Shown here: piece by piece, positions 48,635 to 61,200 of the stretch
Layout of the letters: every line of letters begins with the position of its first letter
Numbering within the stretch: the stretch's first letter is position 1
DNA from: Heterodera schachtii
Taxonomy: Eukaryota > Nematoda > Chromadorea > Rhabditida > Heteroderidae
Assembly (NCBI GenBank): GCA_023374025.1
Contig: SIJG01000010.1
Location: 522,517-586,516, forward strand
DNA length: 64,000 bases
Direction of reading: 5' to 3'
Translations under genes and position numbers: made by a program
The notes under the pieces: generated by a model
Seen by the model: only the letters and a program-made list of their open reading frames with translations
What the model was told of the DNA's origin: nothing
The model's database searches: none

Positions 48635-50642
48635 TCATTTCCCAAATTCGCTCAATGCTTTCTGAATTTGTTCATGGCTGATCAGCAGGGTGATCAGTTT
48701 CGCTTCGTCCCTCCGCTGGAAAAGCATTTCACCTTCAAAGTCGACCATCCCATGCTTTCGGGCACGTAACAGCATGCCAACAACCTGTCAAAAAAAATTG
48801 GCATCTTTGAAAGAATGGCACCAAAATGCTTCGATAATTTGACACCGGAAAAATTCTTGGTAAAAATTTGCGTTGATTTAAAGTAGGGGGGGGGGGGGTA
48901 ATTTTGAAATACAATTTAAGAATTTTGATGAACAATTGCCTGTTTTGAGAGATTTTTGGCATTTTTCGTCCAGTTTTCAGGACTTTTGGCATTTTTTGGG
49001 GGATTTGCGCCCATTTTTAAGGGTTTTAAACAGGTGTAATAGGTCCATTGACCCTGCTAATGATCGCATTTTCAGCAAATTATGGTCCAACGTTCCTTCC
49101 ACACGTTCCGCAGCTTGGGGACGAATTGTCCGTGGGACAAAATGTCTCAGCATTTTCCGTGGCACCAAATGTCTCACTTTGTCCGAGATGAACTGGTAAA
49201 TGTTGAACAGGGCGCCAAACGAAATGACCACGCGGCTCGGCTCACTATTGTTGTTGCCGTTGTTGGTCCGTGCCCTCCGGCGATGTCCATGCTCCTCAAT
49301 GACCTCGCACAGTTGGAGCATCTCGCGCGCAACGTGCCGCGCTGAACATTGGCACCAAAACAAATTGTCGATTTTTGAAAGAGCGGCATTTGGCACGAGA
49401 ATCTCGGGGTCTAAGACTCGAGAAAAATCTCGAATTTTTTGCAGAACCTGTCGAGTAATTTGTACGAATCGGAGATGGGCGAAATTTCTTGAAGCCCTCT
49501 GAAGCACCATTGGAATTCCAATTTTAAGCCTCGAGAAAGTGCCGTTTTCCCATTAGCACATCACCACCATGAAAATGTCGGAATGCCGTTTTCCGACATT
49601 TTTGGGCGGTCAGAATGCCAATTTACGATTTCCCGACATTTTTCGTAATTACGATTTCCAAATTTTTGGGTTGTCGGAATGCCTTTCAGATTGCCGAAAT
49701 TTTTAAGGATGTAGGCACACAAATCCCTGATCAGTGATCACCACAAAACTTACACGCTTTGTTCGCCCTCATTTCCGTCAGCGACCCTGGTGGCTAAAAA
49801 AACAATAAATTTTGTTGCAAAATTTTGATTGGGTAAATGAATGAATGTTACAGTAACCACCGACCGGTCGACCGTACTCCGCCGAATTCTTTGCATATTT
49901 TTTTGGCACATAATCCTTGGCGTACACATCGGTTGAGCGCTCGCGCAGCGCTTGCGCCTCTTTTTGGCGCATTTTGTCCAGCGTAAGACGCACATTTTCC
50001 GCTTAATGAGGGCAAGGATTTTAATCAAAATGAGTCTCGGGATTTTTGGTTCGCGAGTTTTTGGTCCCACTCTCGAGTCCCGAGAAACGCGGGACTCAGT
50101 CGGGATTTTCTTGTTAATGAATGAGCGAGAAAAATCTGATCCAACCGACTCCAGGATTATGGTTTTTCAATCGTAATTCTAATCCCACTCTCGAGTCTCA
50201 TGTTTTGATTTAATTCTCGGGACACCGCCGGATTGCTTTTGCCGCGGGACTCAGTTTGGCACTTTTAATGAATGAGCGAGAAACTCAGATCCCAACCGAT
50301 TCCAGGATTCTGCTGGTTTTTCAATCCTGTGCCGCCACCACCGTTGTCTTTGCAACAATTATTACTGTCACTATTTTTATTGTTGTTCTTTGGAGGACTA
50401 CTGTACGCTGGTGTATGGTCGTCTCCGCCGCCTTTGTCGTCCGTCGTCATACTGTACTTTCCGTTGTCAATGGCACCCAATTTTTGCGGCGCCAAATTTT
50501 CCCGCATTTTTTCCGTCTTCGCCTTCGTCGCCGCCATCATTTGAAACAGCCGTCGCCGCTTTTCATCTGCTGCTGCTGCCTTATTTTCCGCCCCTCGGGC
50601 GTCGTCACATTTTGCCGCCACCGCCGACACTTTTGTTGACAT
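48635..50642 (-). CDS. ABRA/costars family actin-binding Rho-activating protein
   Basis: Exons 50642-50342, 50001-49861, 49786-49754, 49341-49178 and 48784-48635 are all in phase and give 262 residues. The N-terminal exon is low complexity (Ala, Lys, Asn, Gly). The second has LDKMRQKEAQALRERS and EYGRPVG, matching the family region before the domain. The C-terminus is a clear costars domain: HVAREMLQLCEVI, ISFGALFNIYQFISDKVVG and LLRARKHGMVDFEGEMLFQ. Human ABRA (STARS) binds actin and promotes Rho-SRF signalling in muscle. The loop RRRARTNNGNNNSEPSR is longer than in vertebrates. An acceptor a short way upstream of the ATG would allow trans-splicing. The donor of the first exon was chosen by phase and is the least certain boundary. 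Confidence 0.88.
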
Positions 50643-53023
50643 TTGCGCAGAGCCGGCGACACACGGCACCGAAATCTGTTTTTTTTTTGGGGGGGGGGGA
50701 TTTGTTTAAAATTTAAAATGAAATTGAAACCTCGGCCCACCCCGACCCAATCCCATTGAAAAGCAAGCAAATCCCTACCCAAATCCCACTTTGATCAATC
50801 CCTTCTCCCATTTCCGATCAAAAAAGTGCGCCAAAAGCAACACAAAAAGGTTTTTTCTCCGCCCCCTCGAAATCCATTCAAAAATTTGTTGTCATTTGAT
50901 CCCTAAAAAATTTTGAAAAATTTAAAATCCCAAAAATTCTTTTATTTCTTTCCCATTTTTACATTCAAAAAGAAAAGGCCAACTCGCACAAAATTGAGCT
51001 GATCCAGCCAAAGTTTAGCACAAAATTCCGCCCTCACAAGAGTGGGCGGCAAAATTTCACTTTGGTTTCAAAAATTGCATTTTTACAATTTTTTTAAATT
51101 TCGATTTTCATTTTGTTATCCAATAAAAATTATGATTTGACCCCCAGAGATCCCCAAAAACTCGACAAATTCGAGAGTCGAGACTCTCGTATTCCCCGCC
51201 CCCCCCCCAATTGTGCCAGCTTAATCCCCTCAGGCACTGACCACTCTGACTGTGCAAGTGATGATCACCACTGCCGGTGTTCGCCTTTTGATGCGTCGCT
51301 TAATCATTTGCGGCACTTTTGCTGTGTGCAATCGAACAGACAAAAATTTGCCGAGAAAATCAAATTTAAATTTCTCTTTTTTTCACTATAAATAAATAAT
51401 ATTATGACATGTAGCAGCTTTAAGAGCATTGAATTAGCCATATGAGTCGAGATAAATTTCTCGAGTCGAGCAAAAGACTTAAACCTAAAAAAATCGGGAA
51501 TTTTCTCTAAAGTCGAGACCATAAAAAAATCGGGATTTTCGAGGAATGGAAAACCGAGACCCAAAAAAGCGAAATCTTTGCTCGAGTCGGTCTTGAGTCC
51601 GAGATTCTCTTCACGAATAGAGACCAGTCATTAATTGATTATTGCCTTTGTTCCCCTAATTAACTAATTAATTCATTAATTAGGGTTATTAGTGAAGCGG
51701 CATTCCATCAAATTTGATGTTGTTTTTGTTGTTGTTTGAGGAGTGATCAATTCTTTGTGCAGCAGAAGAAGAGAAGGATGAGGAACACGACGGGAATTGT
51801 TGGAAGTTGTTGAGGCAAACGGACGGATTGGGCGCGGGAGGGCCAAAATGAAAAGTAAACAAACGGTCGCCCTCCGCGCCGATCGGGGAACGTCGTCGAG
51901 GACTGATCACCAACAATTCAACTCAATCATCATAATTACATATCAGTCAATGAAGATGTATTTTTTTAGCTGTATTTCCCTCTATTATAACCCCCGCCCC
52001 CGAATAAAGCCCCCCCCCCCCCCCCCTACGAGGAAGATGAAAGTAGAACACTCAAGGCTTGATTAACCGTGTGGAAAAGATTAATTTGAGGGACCACAAG
52101 CCCTCTAATAAAACCCCCTCCCGCCCTCTATTAGAAGCCCTGTTCGATGTGTTTGCTTAAAAAACCGAAGCTGCCGGAGGCTCTATTAGAGGAAGGAAAC
52201 ACGGAATTTTTAAAGGACGGATGAATTAATGGACATTTGGCCAAGTCCAACATTCAAATTATTGGGCTTAAACTCAATGCATTTGGTCTCGAGTTGATTG
52301 ACAAATGGTGACGAATTTAAGGGCAAATTCAACTGCAAATTCAAAGTGAATTGGCCAACTGAGCATTTGGCACAAAATGAATGGATTAATCGCTGTTGGC
52401 CAAAAGAAATTTAAAGTGGACGACGGGCCAAGTGGGACAAAGATCACATTTGTTTAATCGGCGGGCCAATCACAAATTCAAAGTTTGGCCAATCCCAACA
52501 AAAAGGATAATTTAAATGTCCGGCAAATATTTAAAATGGGGGTTTCACTCACTCAAGAACTCGGAATTGGCTCCAAATTGAACGTGACATTTGTGAAACT
52601 GATTATTTGGCATAAAAAGTGGATAAAACTGGATCATTGGGTCACTTTTAAATTTGGCAAGTGCCAATAATAATCCAGGATTAATTTTGGATCGTTCGTT
52701 TTTTTTCTCGTTCAAATTAACCCTACTTTTTTGGCATCTCCACCATTCAAAAACAGTTTTAACAACTGCCAAACAAATTTGTTACCAACCAATCAAGAAA
52801 TGTTTGACAACAGAATTTGGCACATGGCCTGCACATTTATGGCATTTATTAACACGAGGAGCACACAAATACATACAATACAATGGCATATATACATCAC
52901 ATACAATAATTATTTATACAATCTCTGAATATCGTTGTTGTATGTATAATATCGTTTCATCCATCCGATCTGTCCAATTTACACTCATCCATCGGTTGGT
53001 CCGTCCTTTTCTTCTCAGCTCTT
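50643..53023. other. Intergenic region, no clear gene
   Basis: Scattered words such as CTCGAGTC and GAGACTCTCG (51170-51190, 51440-51620) also occur at 8310-8480, 11350-11370, 49380-49450 and 50060-50290. They look like remnants of one dispersed repeat. A short + frame at 51220-51370 and a - frame at 51690-51916 have no splice or homology support. C-runs occur at 51200 and 52010. Confidence 0.5.
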
Positions 53024-54129
53024 CTAGGCGGGAGGCTTGTCGTCTTCCGGCTTCCACAAGTCCATGTTTTCCTTCATCACGCGCAAATTGTCTTCGGCCT
53101 CCTCAGACAACGGCTCCTTGAGTTTGGGGATCTCCGCATTGGCCAAGTCGAGAGCCTGTGAAAAGCCGGGGGGATTTGGCCATTATTTTCAAAGACATGA
53201 AAGCTCAAATCGGTGTAAACTCACAGTTTGGATCACTTTGCGTGCCTCGGTCACCAAATTTAAGATCTCGTAGTTGAACACGGCGAAGTTGAGCGCAAGG
53301 CCAAGCCGAGTCGGATTGGTCGCCGCAATTTTGTCGCCGGCCGTGTCCATCGCTTCTTGGTAGGCAACTTTGGCGAGTTCGACAACACCTGAAAAGAAAG
53401 AAACACAGTTAGACTGGGGAATCACAAAATGTCTGAAAATCGGGCACAAATCCTCTCAAATCCCACCGGATCGGTCTTCGTCCGTCGCGACTTCGGAAAT
53501 GTAACGGTAGTAATCGGCTTTCATCTTCAGATAGAACACCTTCTGCTCCACCCCGGACGCCTTCGGAAACAGCACTTCGTTGATGCATGTCTAAATGGGA
53601 AATTGGGGAAATTAAAAATTTGGAAAAAATCGGTGGAAAATCCGAGAAACTCACCAAAAGTTCTTGGCACGTGTTCACCAGTTCATTCTGCACCTTCTCA
53701 CGATAGTTCTCCAGCACCTGTGAATTGTGTGGGGGAAATTATTGGGGCAATTCGATCAAATTCGTGGCCAAATGACCCAAAATTTGTGGCCAAATGATGC
53801 TGCCACCTGTTGTTGTGCCTCGCTCAAACTCGCGCCGGTCCGTTCCTCGATGGAGACCAAACCACGCCAGGACGAACGACGAGAAGCCATCGCACCTTTG
53901 TAAGCCGTTGACAACGAAATGCGCTCCTCCAGGGTCAGATTGGGGTCCAACTTGATCAGCTAAAATGGGAAAAAAAAACGTATTTATGGGGGTTTCAAAA
54001 AAAAAAATTTTTTGAAATTTTTGAGGCCACCTTTTTCATGGCCTCCACCATGTCGTCGTAACGTCGCGCCTTCTCGCACACTTCGATAAGGTAGACGATT
54101 TGTTCCTTTGTTTCGAGCTCGGCCGCCAT
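53024..54129 (-). CDS. 14-3-3 protein
   Basis: Phosphoserine/phosphothreonine-binding adaptor that acts as a dimer in many signalling pathways. Six exons (54129-54031, 53959-53807, 53717-53655, 53590-53467, 53388-53225, 53155-53024) join in phase without any frame break and give 244 residues, the normal family length. Clear family blocks are [99 protein letters not shown] and the last helix ending [10 protein letters not shown]. The phosphopeptide-binding residues (Lys in AYKG, Arg in RRSSWR, Arg-Tyr in DYYRY) are present. [15 protein letters not shown] differs from the usual AYKNVVGARRSSWR, so this is a somewhat diverged isoform. Confidence 0.96.
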
Positions 54130-55281
54130 TGATGAAATATGTACAAAGAGGTAAAAGAGTTGAAGACGAATTGTGAGGCGAATGCGCACTTTTCCATCCC
54201 TTTTATAGACATTTTCTGGGAGAATTTTCAAATGTTTCACAACGATTCAAAGCAACATAATGCCAAAGAGTTGCTATTTTCAAAAAATAATTTGCTAAGT
54301 TCTTAAAAATGTGATTTCCTGTCATGAAAACGTTTTTCTGCTGTGAGTTGGATCGCTGATCGCTGATCAATGATCATTATGGCTTGGATTTATGTGTATT
54401 TACAAAGAGTTCAGAAAAATTTAATAAATTTTACGAAAAAACTTAAAATATTTATAAAACCGATCAAAAATGAGAAACTTAAAACAACAAAAAACTGAAA
54501 ATTTAAAAAATAAAGGAATTTTTTTTCAAAAGCTCGGTAACTAAGGCACGCAAAGTGATCCAAACTGTGAGATCAATTTGGATTTTGTGTTTCTTTTTCT
54601 TTTTGTATAATCATGGCCAAATCCTCGCTTCTCATGTTCTCGACTTGGCCAATTCGCTGATCGTCTTCACTTCCAAATTTTTTCTATCTTATTGACAGGA
54701 ATTTTTGATTTTAAAAATCATTTTATCTCTTTGGCTTAATTTTGGCCAAAGAGTTACTATTTTCAAAAAATAATTATTATATTTCAAAAAAGTTATGGCC
54801 AAAAATATTTGGAAAATTGGTTTTTTGAAATTTCTGGCCATGTTTTTTGAAATAAAATGAATTTTTTGAAATTTTTGCAGGCTAATAGAGGACTCTTTGG
54901 GCTATTAAATGATGCCAAGAATGTTTAATTTAAATAATGACGGCCAAATCGCCCGGCTTTTTCAGTCTCTCGACAGTATAAAACAATTGACCAAAAGGAT
55001 TAAATGTTTGACAAATATTTAAAACGGGAGTTTTACATACACTCACTTTGACTTGACCCTTATTCAATTTTATTGCAGCAATACAAAATTAATGAGGGCA
55101 ATTAGGGAGAAAGGAACCGGCGTGACTAACAAAACAACAAATTCAAAAATAAAATTTATTTATATAAAAATCCAAAAAAATTGAAAAATTTTCAAAAGTA
55201 TGAAACAACATAAGTATTAGTAAAAAGAAAATGAACGACATAAATAATTGGCATAAATTAATTAGTGTATGCGTGTCCTAA
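54130..55281. other. Intergenic, contains a dispersed repeat
   Basis: AT-rich. 54760-54930 is an inverted relative of 29025-29100 and is similar to 27065-27260, sharing AAAAGTTATGGCC and GCTAATAGAG. TGATCA-type short palindromes recur around 54350. No gene seen. Confidence 0.55.
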
Positions 55282-58200
55282 TTAGTAGCCCGCCGGCTCA
55301 CTCTCTGTCCCCTTGCGCCAGTCGCTGTTCGCCAACACTGTGCCATTGGCAAACTTTTGCACCGCTGTCTAAAATTAAAATTTTGTGGTGCTTAGTGCAC
55401 AGAAATGACAACTGAGTGATGATTTCTATGCCTAACTGAAACAACTACCGATTGAGTAAAAAATAATAATAATCAAAAATAGGCGTAGTTCAGTGGAGAA
55501 TTGGCTGCCCACCCATTCCGAGGCGTGGGTTCGACTCCCACCCGGCGCCCCTAACATTTTTAATTAGAAACCAACTTATTCAGTGGACAAATGGGTTCAA
55601 TAACATTCTTTAATTTTTTTTAATGCGATTTGTTAACAGATTTTGTCCAAAAAATGACAAAATTTACATATTTTTAGCAGATTTTCATCAAAAAATTGCT
55701 AATTTGGTGAATTTTCGGTAAAATTTTGCAAAATTTTTAGGAAAATTTAAGTGAGCAAATTTTCGGAGTGATAAACTATACGAGAGGGGGGGGGGGAAAT
55801 GAACTGCTCCCCCTTGATGTGTTTGTATTGCACCCACCACGACAGTGATTGTGTCCACTGTTTTGAAGGTGTGCCCGCGCTCCCGCAACGCGTCAATGTA
55901 CGCCTTGGGCATGTTCCGCTCCACCTCCGTGACGTTCGGCTTCAGCTGGTTGTGCATGCGCGGAAAGTCGATGGCCCGCTTGATGTTGGCGTGCAGGCGG
56001 AGCGCGTGCAGTGCGGCGCCGGCAACGCCCGAAATTATTGTGGAGCCACCGGCGGCACCGATGCTCAACACTTCCTGTGTGGCATTGTATTCAAATTGGC
56101 ACAAATATGCCAAGTGGGGGGAGCGGGGAAGTGCCAAGCTTCACTGTAAGCGAAGAAAATGCCAAAAATGGCAAACTGTGAGAGAAAGTGGAAAAAAATT
56201 GGAATCGAACAAAAATGCCGAAAATATTGGCATTAACATAGGGAGAAAGTGCCAAAAAAAGGAAAAAAGTGAGAGAGAAGTGGCAAAAAAATATAAAATC
56301 ACACAGAATGCCGAAAAGAAAATGTCAAGAAGGAAGAGAAGTGCCAAAAAAGCCGATAATGCCTGAAGACGAATTGCCAAAAGAAAGAGGACGCAAAGGG
56401 AAAAGAAAGGGGCAACAATTGAAAAGAAATGGCCGAAAAGGTAATGTCAGAAGTGAGAGAAAATGCCAAAAAAGCGGATGCAAATTAAAATGCCTGAAGG
56501 TGAATTGCCAAAAGGGAAAATAAAGTGCCAAAAAAGTCTCAAAGATCGTCTTCAACGAAAAACTCCCTTGAACACACCAAAAATCAAAGAATGCCAAAAA
56601 AAGATTCGAATTGGCAATTCGTACAAATAAATAACTGACTTTGTCGCTGAACACAACCAGCGGGCTGGCCGAGCTCATTGGCTTTTTGCCGGGCCGAATG
56701 AAATTGGTGGGCGACGGGGGGAAGCCAAAATAATTGGGATGACCGGGCGACGAAAAGTCGTCCATCTGATCATTCCAAAGCACGCCGGACGACTCGCTCA
56801 TCACAGTGGCGCCCAAACTGATCAGTGGTGATGTGAGATGGACTTAGTCAATGTTTAAGTGTGGATCAAGCAACAAGAACTTTGTTGAAAAAGTGATCGG
56901 GAAATGTTTTGGAAAAAGAAATTTTCATGATCAAGGGATCTGATCAGTAATGGTTTAAGTTGAAATTTTTTATTGAGAATGATCATGATCAGGTGCTATG
57001 TTCGGGATGATTTAATTGTAAGCCAAGATTTTAGACCAAAAATTGTCTTTTAGAAAACCTTGGGGTTGACCCAATCGATCAGACCGGCGATTTTCTTATT
57101 GTAACCGCAATTAAATCGCAAATTTGTAATTTCAAAATGATCAGCCAACTAGTTGATCATTGGATTAAATTTGGCGAAACACACATTAAATTGATGGTCG
57201 ATGTGATGGACACCGCGTTGCCATGCTTGTCCACCACGCTGATGTGCGTGGTGCCGTGGTCGTTCGGCACCGCTTGGTAACCGCCACCGTAATAGTCGTC
57301 CGGATGTGTGCCCCAGCTGATCTTGGACCTATGAAGAATGAATGAGATTAATCACATTATCTATCATCCCCCAAAATGATCAGAGAGTAGGCCAATCATT
57401 TTTTGTTGCAAACAAAATGCCAACTATTGGGCTCTCGTGTCTGAACTATCGGGCAGGGGTGAATAGTAGTGATCAAATAAGTCTTGAAACCATCCCATGA
57501 TCAATAAATTCTCAACGTTGTCCCAAACTGATCAACAAGGTATGGCCCCGATCGGTGCCACAAAACGGGAGCGGCTTGTTCGCCCCCCCCCCCCCCGAAA
57601 ATTTATTTAAGAAAATTTTGACTTAGAAAATTTTCAAAAAAGCTAAAAAAAAATTTCATTTCAAGCGGTTTTTAAGTCTTATCAACAACAAAAAAAAGAT
57701 CGCTGAAATAAATTTTTAATTTTCTTATAAAAAACATTTTAAACGATTTTTTTACCTGGCCAACTGGGCCCACCACTTGCTGGTGATGTTCCGTGCCAAC
57801 TCCGTCGCGTTCTTCACAAATGCCATGTCGCCCATTGAACTCCGTGCCGCATACGCAAATTTGGAGGCCTCAATGAAGCGGTGGAGGAAGCCAACGTTGC
57901 CAGAAATGGTGCTGGTGTTGAACACAATGCTGAAAAAATTTGGTACAGTAATGGAGTGGAAATTCACGGTGGTACGGTAATACGGTATTACAAAGAAAGT
58001 ATTTTGAAACAATGAATTTTGGGATTGCACGGTATCATGACAGTAATCAGAGAACATTAAAATTTTGACTTTTTTTATTGTCAATTAAAAAATATAATTA
58101 GCGGGGCAATTAGTGGGCTAATTACCGTCCCGCCCAACAAATAATATATGCGTCAAAACACTGACGGGTCCAGAATGGACAGAATTGCTTGTGTCACCGC

Positions 58201-61200
58201 GGCACCAGATGGGGGCGGAGGCCCGCAAACAATGCGTCCGTCCTCTAATTGAGTGTAAATGACATCGGCATCGTCACGAACAATGGCACGATAATTGGCA
58301 AAGTCGTCCATTGTCAAAATGCCGCCTAACAAAGTGGGAAATGATCAAAAAAATCTATAAATAGATGTTCAAAGTGATCTGGAGAAGTTTTCTTCGTCTC
58401 GCGCGGCAAAATGCCGACTCTCGTGTTTGTGGCAGAACCACACAATTTTACAACCCCCAAATTTGTTCATTGAACAACTTTCTGATCAGTGTGTCAGTGC
58501 TTGATCGGCAATTCCCTCCCCACTAAATTAAACACGCCGCCCGCCCGCACCGTTCCGCTTGAACTCGTCCACCATTTGCTGCGTCAAATTGCTGCGGTAG
58601 AAAAATGCCGCGGGGTCCGCCGCGGTGGCCAACCCGCGCAGTGTGTTGATGAAATTTGTGCGCGTTTTGATCTGCTCGCCCAGCTTGTACACCACGCCCG
58701 TTGCCGGGTTGACAAAGTGCTTGGCGCATGGTCGGCTCGTTGAGCACCTGCGACTTGTACTGCTCCAACGCATGTGCCAGTGCAGTGTGATGTCGGATAG
58801 CCTAGCCAAAAAAAAATGCCATAGAAAAAGGGCACGAAATTTCAAAAAAAAAGAGTCAGTGTTAAAACGGAGAGTCAATTTTCAACTTTTTGTGCGTCAT
58901 AACGGTCCTAAAAATTAGAAAAATATGAGTTCCAGCAGAGGAGGCTAAGCCAGTCAACTTGTTTCAGATCGTGCTGAGCCGAACCGAAAATGGCTCAGTA
59001 GGGGCGAACCGAAAAATAATCTCAGTGTGGGCGAACCGCAAATAGTCTCAGTGTCAATAAAAATATTTAAATTTAATACAATTCGGTATCGAAAAATAAT
59101 ATATTTAATTAGACGATTATTTAAAAAAATAAACTAAAAAAGAATATTATAAAAGCATTCCATCTCCGAGCAAAAAAATTATATTGAAATACAAATTTTC
59201 ATTTTAAATCAAATTAGACAATTAAGCTTACTAGAGGATTTTCAAATCTACTAATTTTCTTCAGAAATTTCACCCAATATTTGCGTAAATTAAGATCTTC
59301 ATTCATTTCTCCACAAATTTCATGCAGTTTTTCCCATAATTTTCCTTCATCCCTATTCTTTTTTACACTAATATTACAATTCAAAAATTATTCTACATTA
59401 TTAATGGTACAAAAGCTAGCATTTTTTGAGCAGAATTTTAAAAAAAAAACACATTAAAGAAAGTTGAACCTCACAATTATATTATTTTTTAATTTTAAAA
59501 TTTAACATTGTTATATTTCAATTTAAAAACATTTCTTTAAAATAATTAAATTTAAATATTTTTATTGACACTGAGACTATTTGCGGTTCGCCCACACTGA
59601 GATTATTTTTCGGTTCGCCCCTACTGAGCCATTTTCGGTTCGCCCACACTGAGACTATTTTCGGTTCGACCTAGCACCGTTTCAGATCACTTTAGGAGGG
59701 GTCGGGGTCGGTTCGCCGCGGTTTTTTTCGCCACGGTGTTTTTTCGTCGCGGACTTTTTCGACGTGGCCAGTTCGCCGCTCGTAGAAAAATGTCCTTTTA
59801 GCCGCCATAATTAAAAAATCTCGAAAAATTTTTGCAATTAGAAAAAGCCGGAGGCGAAAAAATCCCGCGGCGAACCGGGCGGTTCCCTTTAGGGGACTTT
59901 TGAGGAATAAAAATTACAAAAAATAAATTAAATTTAAAAAAAAATGAACATCAAATCATTATTGGCATGTCCCCTTCGGGCTTTACAGGCTTTTTAGCTT
60001 GTCTTTATCCTTGCGATCACTGAATTATTGTTACAAAAATAAATTAATCAAAAAATCCATGAAGCTTTTCCTTTTGCCTATCATCAGCAGCTTATCCTTA
60101 ATGCAGCATGACAAATTGTCCCATTTAAATTTGGTGTGACTAATTATATTTCACATCAAACTCACCCTCCTCCATTAGACGAATTGTCGGTCGGACAATT
60201 GACTCCCAGCTGACTTGGCCCCCAAAATGCGTGTACTCTGTCCAAAGGCCGTGCAGCTCGCCGGGCACGGCAACAGCTTCCCAGCCTAATTAAAAAAATG
60301 GTGGGTCAATTACCAAATATACAGTATATGAAAATATTAATTAACCAAATACAGTATTCGTTATGCCAAATACGGTATATACAAAAATTGCAATTACCAT
60401 AAACCCATTATGATTGATGTTTATTAGCCAAATTTACAGTATACAAAACGATTAATTAGGCCAAATCATGTAGAATAGGACTACTGATTGGCCAAAAATA
60501 CGGTACATAAAAATTGGTTGGTTAAAATACCGCATATCTAACAAATTTTGTAGCCAAATTACAGTACACAACAAACACAGGCACACAGTGTCAAACTGTA
60601 CCAAATTTTGACTTGTTCCACCGGTCCTTGTACATGTTTTCCGTTGCGGCAGCCGGGGCCACCTCACGCGCGTCGACCACATGGCATTTTCGAGTGGTAC
60701 TGTCAAAAATTTTTTTAGAAATTTGCAAAAAAATTTCTACCCCATCCCCCCGCGGGGATATTTTACGCGTTGAAAATGGTCATGAAATGGCCACCGCCAA
60801 GCCCGGAGCTTTGCGTGTCCATCACACCGATGCAAAATGTTGTGGCCACCGCCGCGTCCACCGCATTTCCGCCCTGAGGGAAAGGCATTTTTGGGCGCCG
60901 TTTAAATTTATTTTGTTTTTGGCATTGGCATTTCGCCAATTTTAATTTGAAAATGGCATTTTTTAATTGCCTGAAGCAGAATGTCACGGCCAATTTCCGA
61001 GCACAATTCGTTGTCCGCCGCCACCGCCGCTGCTGAGTACTCGCCCAACAAGCTGTGGTAGGGGGGCGCCCATTTTGGTAACTTCGTGGACACCTGGGCA
61101 AGGAAATTTGAGAATTTTCGAACCCGAAAAGATTAAAGGTCATTTGTGCCAAAGAAAATTTTAAAAAATAGAAAATTTTAGTATAAAATTTAAATTTTAA

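Noticed and set aside
49178..49786. A frameshift in the ABRA gene at the 49754/49341 junction
   Set aside because: Choosing the strong donor GTAAGT one base further on restores phase, so no surplus base is needed.
51113..51391. Cysteine/histidine-rich (+) frame
   Set aside because: Short, no acceptor or donor in place, and flanked by repeat remnants; no recognisable zinc-binding spacing.
55482..55549. Functional tRNA-Gly gene
   Set aside because: The D-arm and T-arm fit, but the anticodon arm does not fold into a normal stem and loop, so I list it only as tRNA-like.
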